The notes: generated by a model not told the origin, from the letters alone. A stretch of DNA of 64,000 bases from Brevibacillus agri (GCF_004117055.1 NZ_CP026363.1:1651001-1715000); one strand, 5' to 3'. Numbered from the stretch's first letter, positions 1 to 8,684 are shown. Numbers and translations: made by a program.

Positions 1-131
1 GGGAGTCTTTCTGCTATCAACCGGAAAAGAGGTGAAGTACCAAAGCAACCGCACAGCGTGGAAATGCAATGGACATACATGAACGCCAGCGATACCGGAT
101 TTGCGCAGCCTCTCGAAGCCCCGTGCTCTCA

Positions 132-161
132 TTGACAAAAAAGGGGACCGAGGGGTATCAT
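132..161 (+). promoter_or_regulatory. Probable sigma-A promoter for the yezD-like gene
   Basis: A perfect -35 TTGACA (132-137) and a -10 TATCAT (156-161) are separated by 18 bp. They lie about 80 bp before the first gene. The stretch 1-131 shows no gene I can recognise; it may be the tail of an upstream locus. Confidence 0.6.
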
Positions 162-238
162 TAGGAAACAAAACATACTAAATAGGTAGGAATAATATAC
201 ATTGATTTTTTTCGCCAAAAACAGGGAGGAGTGACCAT

Positions 239-433
239 ATGGCAAAGAAAGAGAATGCCCTGGATGAACGGTTGTGGGAGAGAATCGCGCGTGCGTTGGA
301 CAGCTTGGAATACGGCTCCATTCACATCGTGGTTCACGACTCGCAGGTGGTCCAGATCGAGCGGACCGAAAAATACAGGCTCCCTGCTGAAAAGGCGGAG
401 ACGAAGTACAATCAGGCACGAACAGGCAGATAG
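239..433 (+). CDS. YezD family small protein (DUF2292)
   Basis: This 64-residue protein carries the core ALDSLEYGSIHIVVHDSQV followed by VQIERTEKYR, the pattern of the YezD/DUF2292 family. Family members are short cytosolic proteins often found near sulfur assimilation genes in Bacilli, but their biochemical role is not established. The start is the ATG at 239, which has GGGAGG about 7 nt upstream. The next gene follows after about 70 bp on the same strand, so the two may be cotranscribed. No sulfur genes are visible inside the window, although the operon could extend to the left. Confidence 0.75.
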   Translation: MAKKENALDERLWERIARALDSLEYGSIHIVVHDSQVVQIERTEKYRLPAEKAETKYNQARTGR

Positions 434-504
434 CAAGCGGAGCAAACAGGCCCAGCGCACGACAGATTGATACTGACGGGAGAATAGAGAGGAGGAGCTT
501 TGTT

Positions 505-786
505 ATGGCAGGCGTTCTTGTAGTAGGTGGAGATCGGGTAGGGGAAATCGAGAGCTTGTTGCAGGATAAAGGGTTTCGCAATGTGTATCACGTTTCCGGA
601 CGAAAAAAATCGGACGTAAAGGCGACGATTCCTGCCGATACGGAGCTGGTTCTCGTCTTTATCAACTTCGTCAGCCACAGTCTCAGCAAAAACATCAAGA
701 AGCTGGCGAAGCAAAAGCACGTCCCGATCGTCTTTTGCAGACGGTCGTGTGACGCGGTTTCCATGCACCAGCCAGCGATCAGCTAA
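505..786 (+). CDS. DUF2325 domain protein
   Basis: The 93-residue product begins MAGVLVVGGDRVGEI, has a central SGRKKSD and ends with VPIVFCRRSCDAV. The N-terminal GGD and the C-terminal CRRS motif define DUF2325, a family of small Rossmann-like proteins of unknown role in Firmicutes. A strong ribosome site (GAGGAGG) lies just before the ATG. It probably shares a transcript with the yezD-like gene and is closed by a strong terminator at 825-856. The two cysteines would suit a metal or redox role, but that is only a guess. Confidence 0.75.
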   Translation: MAGVLVVGGDRVGEIESLLQDKGFRNVYHVSGRKKSDVKATIPADTELVLVFINFVSHSLSKNIKKLAKQKHVPIVFCRRSCDAVSMHQPAIS

Positions 787-824
787 CCCCTGTCTACCGG
801 ACAATTCCATATTCGCGCGTGAAT

Positions 825-856
825 AGAAGTATTCAAGACTGAATACTTCTTTTTTG
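825..856 (+). terminator. Intrinsic terminator
   Basis: An 11-bp perfect stem (825-835 with 840-850), a 4-nt loop and a T tract close the yezD-like/DUF2325 unit. Confidence 0.85.
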
Positions 857-884
857 CGTAATCGGAAAACGAAAAAATGGGCAG
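844..884 (+). promoter_or_regulatory. Weak candidate enhancer boxes upstream of the peptide-binding lipoprotein gene
   Basis: Position 867-884 (AAACGAAAAAATGGGCAG) matches the polyamine-regulon box YTATGCAAAAATGGATAG at about 12 of 18 positions. An inverted relative at 844-861 overlaps the terminator. The spacing is 23 bp rather than the 19 bp seen at the other sites, so this is a weaker case. It lies about 125 bp upstream of the sigma-54 promoter. Confidence 0.35.
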
Positions 885-1006
885 CCTGATCGTGTGGGCC
901 GCGTTTTTTCCCAGGGAAGACAGGCGGAAATTTTTGCCGGAACTGCCCAAAGCAAAAAGTATTCAGCGTTGAATACGCGAAGGGAACAGCGCCCGCAAAA
1001 ACGATC

Positions 1007-1022
1007 TGGCACAAAATTTGCA
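1007..1022 (+). promoter_or_regulatory. Sigma-54 (SigL) promoter
   Basis: TGGCACAAAATTTGCA matches the -24/-12 consensus TGGCAC-N5-TTGCW at every conserved position. It lies 49 bp before the ATG of the peptide-binding lipoprotein and after the upstream terminator, so it should drive that gene. Confidence 0.8.
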
Positions 1023-1070
1023 GAATATTTATGCATCAACCGTTCGCCGAACCAAAAAATGGGGGTAAGC

Positions 1071-2711
1071 ATGAAAAAACCAGTTGTCATCACAAGTCTC
1101 TTGGTTTTGCTATCCGGATTGTTTGCAGGCTGCAGCAACAGTGCGCCCACGAATCAGGCAGCGCCAGACTCGCAAGGGCAGCCGTCATCCGAAGCGGCTT
1201 CGCCTGCACCGGCAGCCAGCCAGATTTTGCGCATGAACGCCTCCGAGCCGGAAACATTGGACTCCGGCATGTCCAACGACGTCATTTCCGGCGCGTTTAT
1301 CCGCTCTTTGTACGACTCGCTCGTGCGGCTGGACAAGGATGGCAAGCCGGTCAATTCCGTAGCCTCGGACATTTCCATATCGGACGATAAAAAGGTGTAC
1401 ACGTTTACGCTGCGCGACAGCAAATGGAGCAACGGCGACCCTGTGACGGCCAACGAATTCGCTTTTGCCTGGATGCGCGTGCTCGATCCGAAAACAGCGA
1501 GCGGCTCCGCCTACAAATACTACCCGATCAAAAATGCCCGCGCCTTTTTCGAAGGCAAGGCGCAGGCAGCAGATGTCGGCATCAAGGTGATCGACGCCAA
1601 GACTTTGCAGGTCACGCTGGAAAATCCGACCCCGTACTTCCTGACGCTCGCCACCTTCTACTATCCGGTCAACCAAAAAGTGGTCGAGTCCAACCCCGAC
1701 TGGGCGAGAAAGCCGGAAACGATCGTGACAAACGGCCCGTTCAAGCTGGTGAACTGGGAGCATAAAAACAAGATCGAGCTGGCGAAAAACGACCAGTATT
1801 GGGACAAAGACGTCGTGAAGCTGGACGAAATCGAGTTTTCCATGATTGAAGATACGAATACCGAGCTGGAGCTGTTCAACAGCGGCGAACTGGACTGGGC
1901 AGGCGGGCCGATCAGCAGTTTGCCAGCGGATGCAATCGGGCCGCTGCGCGACGAAGGCAAGCTCAAGACGATGGAGCGCGCGACCAACTACTACTTGCTG
2001 TTCCAGACGGAAAAGCCGCCGTTTACGAATGCGAAAATTCGCAAGGCGTTTGCCTACGCGATCAACCGCAAGGACATCGCGGACAACATCGGGCAGGCTG
2101 GACAGACGCCGCTGATGGGCTTCGTGCCGCGCTCCGCCTCCCTGAAGCCGGATGGATTTTTCAAGGATAATGACACCGAGACGGCGAAACAGTTACTGGC
2201 AGAAGGCATGAAAGAACTGAACATCGCGACACTGCCGGAGATCACCTACCTGTACAACACTTCCGACCTCAACAAGAAAATTGCCGAAGCGCTGCAAGCC
2301 CAGTGGAAGCAGGTGCTGGGAGTAGACGTCAAGCTCGTCAACAAAGAGCTCAAAGTCATGTTCGACGATCAGGAGCACGGCAAGTACATGATTTCGCGCA
2401 CGGGCTGGACAGGCGATTACAACGACCCCGTCAACTTCCTGGAGCTTTTGATGGAAAAGTACAGCGCAAACAACTCGACCTTCTGGCACAGCGAGCGCTA
2501 TGTGGAGCTGGTAAAGCAGGCGTACGCCGAGCCGGATGAGGCCAAGCGCAACCAGCATTTGCTTGCGGCCGAAAGCATTCTGATGGACGAGATGCCGGTC
2601 ACAGGGGTGTACAGCAGCGTCAACTCCTGGGTGCAAAACGACAAGGTCAAAGGCATCACCGTGGACCCGCTGGGCTATATCGACTTCAAGTGGGGCTACA
2701 AAGAACAATAG
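1071..2711 (+). CDS. Oligopeptide ABC transporter substrate-binding lipoprotein (OppA/DppE type)
   Basis: The 546-residue protein starts with a lipoprotein signal whose lipobox LFAGC places the acylated cysteine at about residue 21. The SBP_bac_5 fold follows, with family hallmarks such as KWSNGDPVTANEFAFAW and the C-terminal SVNSWVQNDKVKG. It should sit on the outer face of the membrane and capture peptides or related cationic solutes. No permease or ATPase genes are nearby, so it is an orphan receptor that must borrow a transporter. A paralogue lies at 54716. The reading frame is open further upstream, but the signal peptide fixes the start at 1071. The sigma-54 promoter at 1007 suggests nitrogen-source control. 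Confidence 0.88.
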   Translation: MKKPVVITSLLVLLSGLFAGCSNSAPTNQAAPDSQGQPSSEAASPAPAASQILRMNASEPETLDSGMSNDVISGAFIRSLYDSLVRLDKDGKPVNSVASDISISDDKKVYTFTLRDSKWSNGDPVTANEFAFAWMRVLDPKTASGSAYKYYPIKNARAFFEGKAQAADVGIKVIDAKTLQVTLENPTPYFLTLATFYYPVNQKVVESNPDWARKPETIVTNGPFKLVNWEHKNKIELAKNDQYWDKDVVKLDEIEFSMIEDTNTELELFNSGELDWAGGPISSLPADAIGPLRDEGKLKTMERATNYYLLFQTEKPPFTNAKIRKAFAYAINRKDIADNIGQAGQTPLMGFVPRSASLKPDGFFKDNDTETAKQLLAEGMKELNIATLPEITYLYNTSDLNKKIAEALQAQWKQVLGVDVKLVNKELKVMFDDQEHGKYMISRTGWTGDYNDPVNFLELLMEKYSANNSTFWHSERYVELVKQAYAEPDEAKRNQHLLAAESILMDEMPVTGVYSSVNSWVQNDKVKGITVDPLGYIDFKWGYKEQ

Positions 2712-2721
2712 CGCATGACAG

Positions 2722-2761
2722 AAATGGCCGACACCCGTGATACATGTGTGTTGGCCGTTTC
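2722..2761 (+). repeat. Intergenic stem-loop before the serine hydrolase gene
   Basis: A 13-bp stem with two G-U pairs (AAATGGCCGACAC with GTGTTGGCCGTTT) spans the gap after the lipoprotein gene. There is no T tract, so it looks more like an mRNA-processing or attenuating hairpin than a terminator. Confidence 0.45.
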
Positions 2762-2784
2762 CATAAAAAGGAGGAGACTTTCCT

Positions 2785-3675
2785 ATGGCATGGCAGAAGG
2801 CATTGGAAAAAGCGCTCGCGGACGCGCCAGGCGTGTTCGGGGTCGCAGCGGAGCATCTGGAAACGGGGGAGTCGGCCGGACAGCTCGACGATCAGCTTTT
2901 TCAACTGGCGAGCGCATTCAAAATTCCGATCATGGTCACCTTGATGCGCGAGGTGGAGGCAGGGCGCGTCCGGCTCGACCAGCGGGTGGTGACGCAAAAA
3001 GACACGCGCGTCCCCGGTTCAGGCATTTTGCAGGAGCTGGATGCGGGCGCGGCCTTGACCGTCAAGGACTTGGCGACGCTGATGACGATTGTCAGCGACA
3101 ACTACGCGACCGATCTTATCATCGAGCTTGTCGGCGGCATCGACAAGGTCGAGGCGCACATGCACGAGCTGGGGCTGAAGCAGATTCATTTGCGGCATAC
3201 GTGCTGGCAACTGCTCAACCGCTGTGTCGGCATGAACGAGCCAGCGCCGTCCCCGGCAGGCTATGACGAATACGAGCGCCGGGAGGAAACCGGCGAGTAC
3301 GAAATCGTCCACGACGTTTCGCTGCCGACTTTAGACAACAACGTAGCGACGCCGCGCGACCTGAACCGTCTGCTCATGCTGATCGCGCGAAAAGAAATTT
3401 TGACGCAAGCCTCCTGTGAGCTGATGCTGGACATTTTGCGCCGCCAGCAGTTCAACAGCCGCCTGCCTTACTTGCTGCCGGAAGGAACGAAGGTCGCGCA
3501 CAAGACCGGGACGGTCAACGCCGTGGTCAACGACGCAGGACTGATTTATTTGCCTGATGGAAAAGGAACGATTGCGATTACCGTACTGTCGCGGGGCGTG
3601 ACCGACAAGCAGGCCGCAGAGCTGGCCATCGCCCGCGCAGCCAGAGCGATTTACGACGAGGCGGTGGGGAACTGA
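2785..3675 (+). CDS. Class A beta-lactamase-like serine hydrolase (cytosolic)
   Basis: The 296-residue protein shows the three active-site motifs of the class A beta-lactamase/transpeptidase fold: SAFK near residues 43-46, SDN near 104 and KTG near 240. I do not see the class A ExxLN glutamate segment. There is no signal peptide, which argues against a secreted antibiotic-resistance enzyme and for an intracellular peptidase or esterase role. GGAGGAG lies just before the ATG. Its stop overlaps the next start (TGATG), so the two hydrolases are translationally coupled, and both may follow the sigma-54 unit. Confidence 0.8.
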   Translation: MAWQKALEKALADAPGVFGVAAEHLETGESAGQLDDQLFQLASAFKIPIMVTLMREVEAGRVRLDQRVVTQKDTRVPGSGILQELDAGAALTVKDLATLMTIVSDNYATDLIIELVGGIDKVEAHMHELGLKQIHLRHTCWQLLNRCVGMNEPAPSPAGYDEYERREETGEYEIVHDVSLPTLDNNVATPRDLNRLLMLIARKEILTQASCELMLDILRRQQFNSRLPYLLPEGTKVAHKTGTVNAVVNDAGLIYLPDGKGTIAITVLSRGVTDKQAAELAIARAARAIYDEAVGN

Positions 3676-4838
3676 TGCAGGTGACGACATGGACGAAATC
3701 GTTTGAAGAGTATGCCGAGCAGCTTTTGGCCGAGGCCAACGCGCCAGGAGCGGCGATTGGGGTCGCGCGGGGAGGAAAGCTGCTGTACCAGAAGACATTC
3801 GGCTACCGCGACAGGGAAAACGGGCTGCCCCTCTCGGCCGACACGGTGTTTGGCATCGCCTCGATCACCAAGTCTTTTACGTGCGTCGCCATCATGCAGT
3901 TGCAGGAGGCTGGCAAGCTGTCTGTCCACGATCCGGTCGTCAAGTATTTGCCGGAGTTTCGCGCCGGGGATGAAGAGCTGACGAAGCGGATAACGATTCA
4001 TCACTTCATGACGCATACGCCGGGAATGGCGCCGCTGCCTTTTTTGGACAAAGCGATGAAGCGCAGTATGGAGCAAGACCCGGCGATTGCGGGGACGGAA
4101 GCGGAGGAAGAGCTGAAAAAGCTGCCGTACCTGGACACGTATGAAGAGGTCCTGCAGGCGATCGCGGCGTTTGACGCCAAGCCGCTCGGCGAGCCGGGAG
4201 AAGTGTTCAGCTACAACAACGACGCCTACGGCTTGCTCGGGGCGATCATCGAGCGGGTGAGCGGGCAGACGTATGAACAGTACGTGACCGAGCACATTTT
4301 GCAGCCGCTCGGGATGCAGCGGACCGTGTTTGACGTGGAGGCGCTTGCGGACAAGGACGACGTCACGATTTTGTACACGAACAAAAAACTCGACGGCGAA
4401 AATCAGGTGATTGCCGCCCCGCACTGGCACGATGCCCCCGCCATGCGCGCCGCCGGCTTTCTCAAATCAACCGTGAACGATCTGTTGGCTTACCTGGAAG
4501 TATTCCGCACGAACGGAGAGGGCGTCGCTCCGGTGTACACATACGCGCCGTATGAGCTGGCAGACGAGCAACTGTCCGAATACGCAGGCCGCTATGAATC
4601 GAACGAATGGCTGAATACCGTGATTGCAAAGCGGGATGGGCAGTTGTATTTGGAAGTGGACGGCCTCGTTTATCCGCTATTGCCTGTAGCAAAAGACAGC
4701 TTTATTTTTAGACGGAGAGATTCCATCGTCTGGATCGACTTTTTCCGGGATCGGGAAGGCGAGGTCGCGAGGATGAGCTACGCCTTGCGTCAATTGACGA
4801 AAGCTTCTGTAAACAACGGCTCGTCGGAGCAGCAATAG
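3675..4838 (+). CDS. Serine hydrolase, beta-lactamase class C/EstB family, internally shortened
   Basis: The 387-residue protein has SITK at about residues 64-67 and the tyrosine motif SYNN near 179, the first two motifs of class C-type serine hydrolases. After NDLLAYLEVFRTNG (near residue 280) the sequence jumps to PYELADEQLSEYAGRY, which is normally the linker to the C-terminal domain. The usual segment with the third motif (HxG/KTG equivalent) is therefore missing. Relatives are about 100 residues longer. The reading frame stays open, so a shortened protein may be made, but it is probably catalytically impaired. It overlaps the previous gene by one base. Confidence 0.75.
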   Translation: MQVTTWTKSFEEYAEQLLAEANAPGAAIGVARGGKLLYQKTFGYRDRENGLPLSADTVFGIASITKSFTCVAIMQLQEAGKLSVHDPVVKYLPEFRAGDEELTKRITIHHFMTHTPGMAPLPFLDKAMKRSMEQDPAIAGTEAEEELKKLPYLDTYEEVLQAIAAFDAKPLGEPGEVFSYNNDAYGLLGAIIERVSGQTYEQYVTEHILQPLGMQRTVFDVEALADKDDVTILYTNKKLDGENQVIAAPHWHDAPAMRAAGFLKSTVNDLLAYLEVFRTNGEGVAPVYTYAPYELADEQLSEYAGRYESNEWLNTVIAKRDGQLYLEVDGLVYPLLPVAKDSFIFRRRDSIVWIDFFRDREGEVARMSYALRQLTKASVNNGSSEQQ

Positions 4839-4849
4839 CTTGTCATAAA

Positions 4850-4888
4850 GAAGGATGCGTAAGCTATTTCGCTGCGTATCCTTTTTTT
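4850..4888 (+). terminator. Probable intrinsic terminator
   Basis: An imperfect stem (AAGGAT..GCG with CGC..ATCCTT) is followed by seven T residues after the serine hydrolase pair. Confidence 0.6.
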
Positions 4889-5051
4889 GCCGGAAAAAAG
4901 CAAACGCTTCGCCTGGCTGCGGCAAACGGACGTTGTCGTGCAAAAAGAGAACCGGCGTATCATTTTTTATTTATGTGTGAGAAGGAACCAGTCACAGTCT
5001 AGCGAATTGTCCTTTGGTTGGGAAAATATGGGGAAGGGCAAGAGGGAAACA

Positions 5052-6254
5052 ATGAGTGACGAAGAGTGGATTTCGGTCAGGGACAGATGGCTGTCGCCGT
5101 TGCTGGTCGCTGCGGAGGAAATCGTGGAGCTGCACATGCAAGACATGCTTTCATTTGGAGAGCCGATTTCCCGTTACTATCGCAAATATCAGCAACAGCA
5201 GCGGATAGGGGTTCACGGCTTGCTGACAGAAGCGGTGCAGCAGCTATTTGCAGAAGAGGGCGAGTACACGGTATATTTGCAGGCGCTGCCCAGGAAGTCG
5301 TACAAGTGGGGGGAGAGGTGGGCGAAGGAAGAAATCCCGAAGGAAGTGCTGCTCGAAGCGATGCACAACCTGCGCCACCATGCGTATGAGGGCATACGGC
5401 GAGCCTGCACGGAGGCACTGGCCAGAGAGGAACTGTTGTCGCGCCTGCACGATGTGCTAAGCGTGCGCTATCACCACACGATGCGCGGATACTTGGCGAG
5501 CAAAGATCAGAAGATCAGCCATTTGCACCAGCAAAAAATGGGGGTCATCGGGCAGATGGCCGCAGGCATGGCGCATGAGATACGCAATCCGTTGACGGCG
5601 ATTCGCGGATTTTTGCAGTTGATGCGAAAAAGTCTGGAACTGGAGGCTCCCTCTCCGGCAGACAGGGAGCGCTTTGCCAAGTACATTCAAATTTGCCAGC
5701 ACGAGGTGCAAACCTTGGACAAGCTGGTCACGAGCTTTTTGATTTTGGCCCGCAAAAATGAAGCGGCGAACAGCCGCAACGAAATCGTCGAGCTGCACCC
5801 GCTGCTGGAGAGGGTGCATGAGCTGACGATGCATTCTCTCATCGAAAAAGATGTGCACTTGTCTTTTCATTATTCACCTGAGCAAGTCCGGGTCTGGGCG
5901 ATTCCATCCCACGTGGAGCAAATTTGCCTCAACCTGATGCAAAACGCGATCGACGCAGTGGACACAAACGGAATCGTCCGGATTCACACCCGTTTTTTTG
6001 CCTCCGAATCAACGGTCAGCGTGACGATTGAGGACAACGGCTGCGGTATTTCCGAGCAGCGCAAGAAGCATTTGTTTGAGCCGTTTTATACGACGAAGGA
6101 AAAGGGGACGGGCATCGGCCTCTCCGTCTGCAAAAAGCTGGTCGAGGAAATGGGCGGGCAGATCGAGATTTACTCGACAGAAGGGCAAGGGACAAGGGTC
6201 GAGTTGCGCTTGAGCGCCGTCGTCCCGGCTGAGCCAGCTTGCCTTGCCAGATGA
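5052..6254 (+). CDS. Orphan sensor histidine kinase, sporulation-kinase-like
   Basis: The 400-residue cytosolic protein has an N-terminal all-helical domain of about 160 residues and then HisKA with AHEIRNPLT (phospho-accepting His near residue 175). The HATPase domain shows the N box (NLMQNAIDAV), DNGCGIS and FYTTKEKGTGIGL. There are no membrane segments. No response regulator is adjacent, as is usual for kinases feeding the Spo0 phosphorelay, so a sporulation or stationary-phase role is plausible but inferred. The start at 5052 is chosen for GAGGG five bases upstream; an in-frame ATG at 5028 is the alternative. A shared terminator separates it from the convergent nupC. Confidence 0.8.
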   Translation: MSDEEWISVRDRWLSPLLVAAEEIVELHMQDMLSFGEPISRYYRKYQQQQRIGVHGLLTEAVQQLFAEEGEYTVYLQALPRKSYKWGERWAKEEIPKEVLLEAMHNLRHHAYEGIRRACTEALAREELLSRLHDVLSVRYHHTMRGYLASKDQKISHLHQQKMGVIGQMAAGMAHEIRNPLTAIRGFLQLMRKSLELEAPSPADRERFAKYIQICQHEVQTLDKLVTSFLILARKNEAANSRNEIVELHPLLERVHELTMHSLIEKDVHLSFHYSPEQVRVWAIPSHVEQICLNLMQNAIDAVDTNGIVRIHTRFFASESTVSVTIEDNGCGISEQRKKHLFEPFYTTKEKGTGIGLSVCKKLVEEMGGQIEIYSTEGQGTRVELRLSAVVPAEPACLAR

Positions 6255-6290
6255 AGCTGGCAAGCTCAATCCGCAGAAGCTGCGAACGCA

Positions 6291-6329
6291 AAAAAACAGG
6301 CATGGCTGTGAGCTGCATGCCTGTTTTTT
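6291..6329. terminator. Bidirectional terminator
   Basis: A 14-bp perfect stem (AAAAAACAGGCATG with its complement) and an 11-nt loop serve both the kinase gene (+) and nupC (-). Confidence 0.85.
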
Positions 6330-6349
6330 GCGTGGAAGCCAGCCGCCGA

Positions 6350-7534
6350 TCACAGAAAGACGCCGATGATCGTGGCGGACAAGACAGAGGCGAGCGTGGA
6401 GCCGAGCAGCAGCTTCAAGCCGAATTTCGCCACGAGATCGCCCTGCTTTTCATTCAGCGCGCGCACAGAGCCTGTAATGATGCCGATGGAGCCGAAGTTG
6501 GCAAAGCTGACGAGGAAGACCGAGACGATGCCGACCGTTTTCGCCGACAGGCTGCTCGCGATTTCCTTGAAGTCGAGCATCGCGACAAATTCGTTCGTGA
6601 CGATTTTCGTCGCCATGATGCTGCCAGCCGTAACGATCTCCGCCTGGGGAATGCCCATCAAAAAGGCGACAGGAGCGAAAATGTACCCGAGCACGTCCTG
6701 GAACGAAATGCGGAAGATCAGCAAAAACAGCTCGTTGACCAGATTCATCAGGGCGATGAAGCCGATCAACATCGCGCCGACGATCACGGCGATTTTCAGC
6801 CCGTCCACGATGCTCTCGCTAATCATCTGGAAAAAGGCAGGCCTCTCTACTTCTGCCTCAGGCTCGATCAAGTCTTCTTCCGCCGTCAGCTCGTACGGGT
6901 TGATGATGTTGGCGACGATCAGCGCCGACAGGATGTTCACGACGATGGCGACGACCACGTATTTTGGCTCCAGCATGGTCATGTAGGCGCCGACGATGGC
7001 AATGCTCACAGCGCTCATGGCAGAGGTGCACAGCGTATAGAGACGCTTGCTGGAGACGAGCCCGAGCTGCTTTTTCGTCGTCAGAAACACTTCCGATTGC
7101 CCGAGAAAAGCAGAGGAGACCGCGATGTAGTTTTCCAGCCGGCCCATTCCGTTCAGCTTGCTCAGCACGAAGCCGGTGAAGCGAATGAGCAGCGGCAAGA
7201 TTTTAAAATGGTTCAAAATCCCGATCAGCACGGAGATGAAAATAATCGGCAGCAGCACATCGAGAAAGAAGGTGGACGTGCCGTTGTTTTCCAGCCCGCC
7301 AAACACGAAGTCCACTCCGCTGATCCCGAGCTTCATCAGTGTATCGAAGCCTTTGGAAATAAACAAAATCAGGTCAATCCCGAGCCCGGTATTGAGCAAA
7401 AGAAAGGCCAGCACGAGCTGGGTGGCGATCATGATGAGAATCGGCTTTAGCCTGATCGCTCTGCGATGATGGCTGAGCGCAAAGCCCACGCCGAACACAA
7501 ACAGTAAACCCGTCAACAAAAAAACGACATTCAT
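6350..7534 (-). CDS. nupC: NupC/CNT family nucleoside transporter
   Basis: This 394-residue membrane protein has the concentrative nucleoside transporter layout: N-terminal helices, a Gate-like region (LGQSEVFLTTKKQL), and a C-terminal core with TAGSIMATKIVTNEF and SFANFGSIGIITGSV. These segments bind nucleoside in the family. It imports nucleosides with H+ or Na+. The ATG at 7534 is favoured because the sequence immediately upstream is poor in protein-like signals; GGAGG lies about 12 nt upstream. It is divergent from the TrmB-type regulator, and the shared intergenic region holds an inverted repeat also found before pbuE/deoD. Confidence 0.88.
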   Translation of the reverse strand: MNVVFLLTGLLFVFGVGFALSHHRRAIRLKPILIMIATQLVLAFLLLNTGLGIDLILFISKGFDTLMKLGISGVDFVFGGLENNGTSTFFLDVLLPIIFISVLIGILNHFKILPLLIRFTGFVLSKLNGMGRLENYIAVSSAFLGQSEVFLTTKKQLGLVSSKRLYTLCTSAMSAVSIAIVGAYMTMLEPKYVVVAIVVNILSALIVANIINPYELTAEEDLIEPEAEVERPAFFQMISESIVDGLKIAVIVGAMLIGFIALMNLVNELFLLIFRISFQDVLGYIFAPVAFLMGIPQAEIVTAGSIMATKIVTNEFVAMLDFKEIASSLSAKTVGIVSVFLVSFANFGSIGIITGSVRALNEKQGDLVAKFGLKLLLGSTLASVLSATIIGVFL

Positions 7535-7601
7535 TGCTACTTTCTGCCTCCCAATTATGACAAGTATCTCATGCTGCGCGAGGTGCATGTCCCTTCCAGG
7601 C

Positions 7602-7634
7602 CCGTGGAGCCGCTTTCAAAGCGTTTTGAAAGAG
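7602..7634. repeat. Inverted repeat in the nupC leader
   Basis: CTTTCAAA and TTTGAAAG flank a short centre, giving a near-perfect dyad between nupC and its likely promoter. It could be a CcpA-like or other operator site; the match to a cre consensus is imperfect. Confidence 0.35.
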
Positions 7635-7654
7635 AAGTGCAACGATTTTGAATT

Positions 7655-7681
7655 TTAGTTACTACTCGTGGAGTAACCTAA
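7655..7681. promoter_or_regulatory. Operator candidate GTTACT-N8-AGTAAC (nupC/trmB)
   Basis: GTTACT at 7658-7663 and AGTAAC at 7672-7677 form an inverted repeat with an 8-bp spacer, with TTA/TAA flanks extending the dyad. The same half-sites with the same spacing occur at 31534-31553 in front of the pbuE-deoD operon. The position between two divergent genes suits a local regulator, most simply the TrmB-type protein at 7807. Confidence 0.6.
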
Positions 7682-7806
7682 TTTGCAGGCTTTTACCAGC
7701 TTACATGGAAGCCAGGCGCCTGTCAATTCGGAGGTTCGTTGGCTTTGTGTCCATCTATGCTTTATCATAGGAAATAAATAACCAGTTGATACGGGCAGGA
7801 GGAAGC

Positions 7807-8565
7807 ATGTTACAAAAATTTGGTTTTTCACAGTATGAAAGCAAAGTTTTTGAAGCGCTGGTGTCGAGCGAGGAACCGTTGGACGCGACGAAAATCGTGA
7901 AATATTCCGGCGTGCCAAAAGCGAAAATATACGAAGTGCTGTCGCGCATGATCGAAAAAGGCATGGTGCTGGATTCGGTATCGGAAAAGAAAAAGCTCTA
8001 CAGTGCGCTGCCCTTGCCGCTTGCCATCGAAAAGCTGACGGCAGAGTTCCAGGACAACATCAAGCAGTTGAAAATCCAGTCGCGCAAAAAGTCCTACTCC
8101 GAAGATTTGGTTTGGAGCCTGAAGGTCGACACGTCGATTCGCGTACAGAGCAAGCAGATGATTCAGGAAGCGAAAAGCTCCATCCGCATTTCGGCGTGGA
8201 AAGACGATCTGGTCGAGTATTTGCCGCTTCTGGAACAGAAAGAAGCGGACGGAGTAGACGTGGAGGTGCTCGTCGTCGGGGCGTTGAAGCCGAATATCGC
8301 CAAAGTGCATACGCTGATTCCGGCAGCAGAGCACCACACGCTGGAGCGCTTTCGCCTGCTGATTATCGACGAGCGCGAGGTGATTTTCGCCTGTGAGGAA
8401 AACCAGTCGTGGCAAGCGATCAAAACGATGTCCAAGCCGTTTGTCAAAGTTTTCACGGAATTTTTCTACCACGATCTCGCGCTGGCGAAAATCAGCCGGA
8501 AGCATTACGATCTGATGATGAATGACGACGAGATCAGAAGCATTTTGATGCAGCTTCGTTATTGA
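7807..8565 (+). CDS. TrmB family transcriptional regulator
   Basis: The 252-residue protein begins with a winged-helix domain (FGFSQYESKVFEALVSSEE, then SGVPKAKIYEVLSRM) typical of TrmB. A coiled linker and a C-terminal phospholipase D-like effector domain (KSSIRISAWKDDLVEYLP) follow. TrmB proteins usually sense sugars or related metabolites. Here the divergent nucleoside transporter and the shared operator suggest a nucleoside or ribose-type ligand (inference). AGGAGG four bases before the ATG fixes the start at 7807. Confidence 0.8.
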   Translation: MLQKFGFSQYESKVFEALVSSEEPLDATKIVKYSGVPKAKIYEVLSRMIEKGMVLDSVSEKKKLYSALPLPLAIEKLTAEFQDNIKQLKIQSRKKSYSEDLVWSLKVDTSIRVQSKQMIQEAKSSIRISAWKDDLVEYLPLLEQKEADGVDVEVLVVGALKPNIAKVHTLIPAAEHHTLERFRLLIIDEREVIFACEENQSWQAIKTMSKPFVKVFTEFFYHDLALAKISRKHYDLMMNDDEIRSILMQLRY

Positions 8566-8629
8566 GGCTCCGTTAGGAAGGCGAAGGGAAACCGCTTTTG
8601 CAGGTGCAGATGAGTTGCGGGATCGCCAG

Positions 8630-8684
8630 CAACGCGCCAGAAATGCGCCAGAAATGCGCCAGAAATGCGCCAACAATCCGCCAG
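8630..8684 (+). repeat. Five-unit 11-bp tandem repeat
   Basis: Five consecutive 11-bp units related to AAATGCGCCAG lie between trmB and ridA. The middle units are identical or nearly so, and the outer two differ by a few bases. The array runs straight into the terminator stem. Confidence 0.8.

Noticed and set aside
894-1070. An upstream extension of the first peptide-binding lipoprotein
   Set aside because: It would put 59 residues before the signal peptide and cover the sigma-54 promoter. The lipoprotein signal fixes the start at 1071.
8630-8684. Possible CRISPR array
   Set aside because: The 11-bp units are directly joined with no spacers and there are no cas genes. The 84-bp and 27-bp arrays were rejected on the same grounds.
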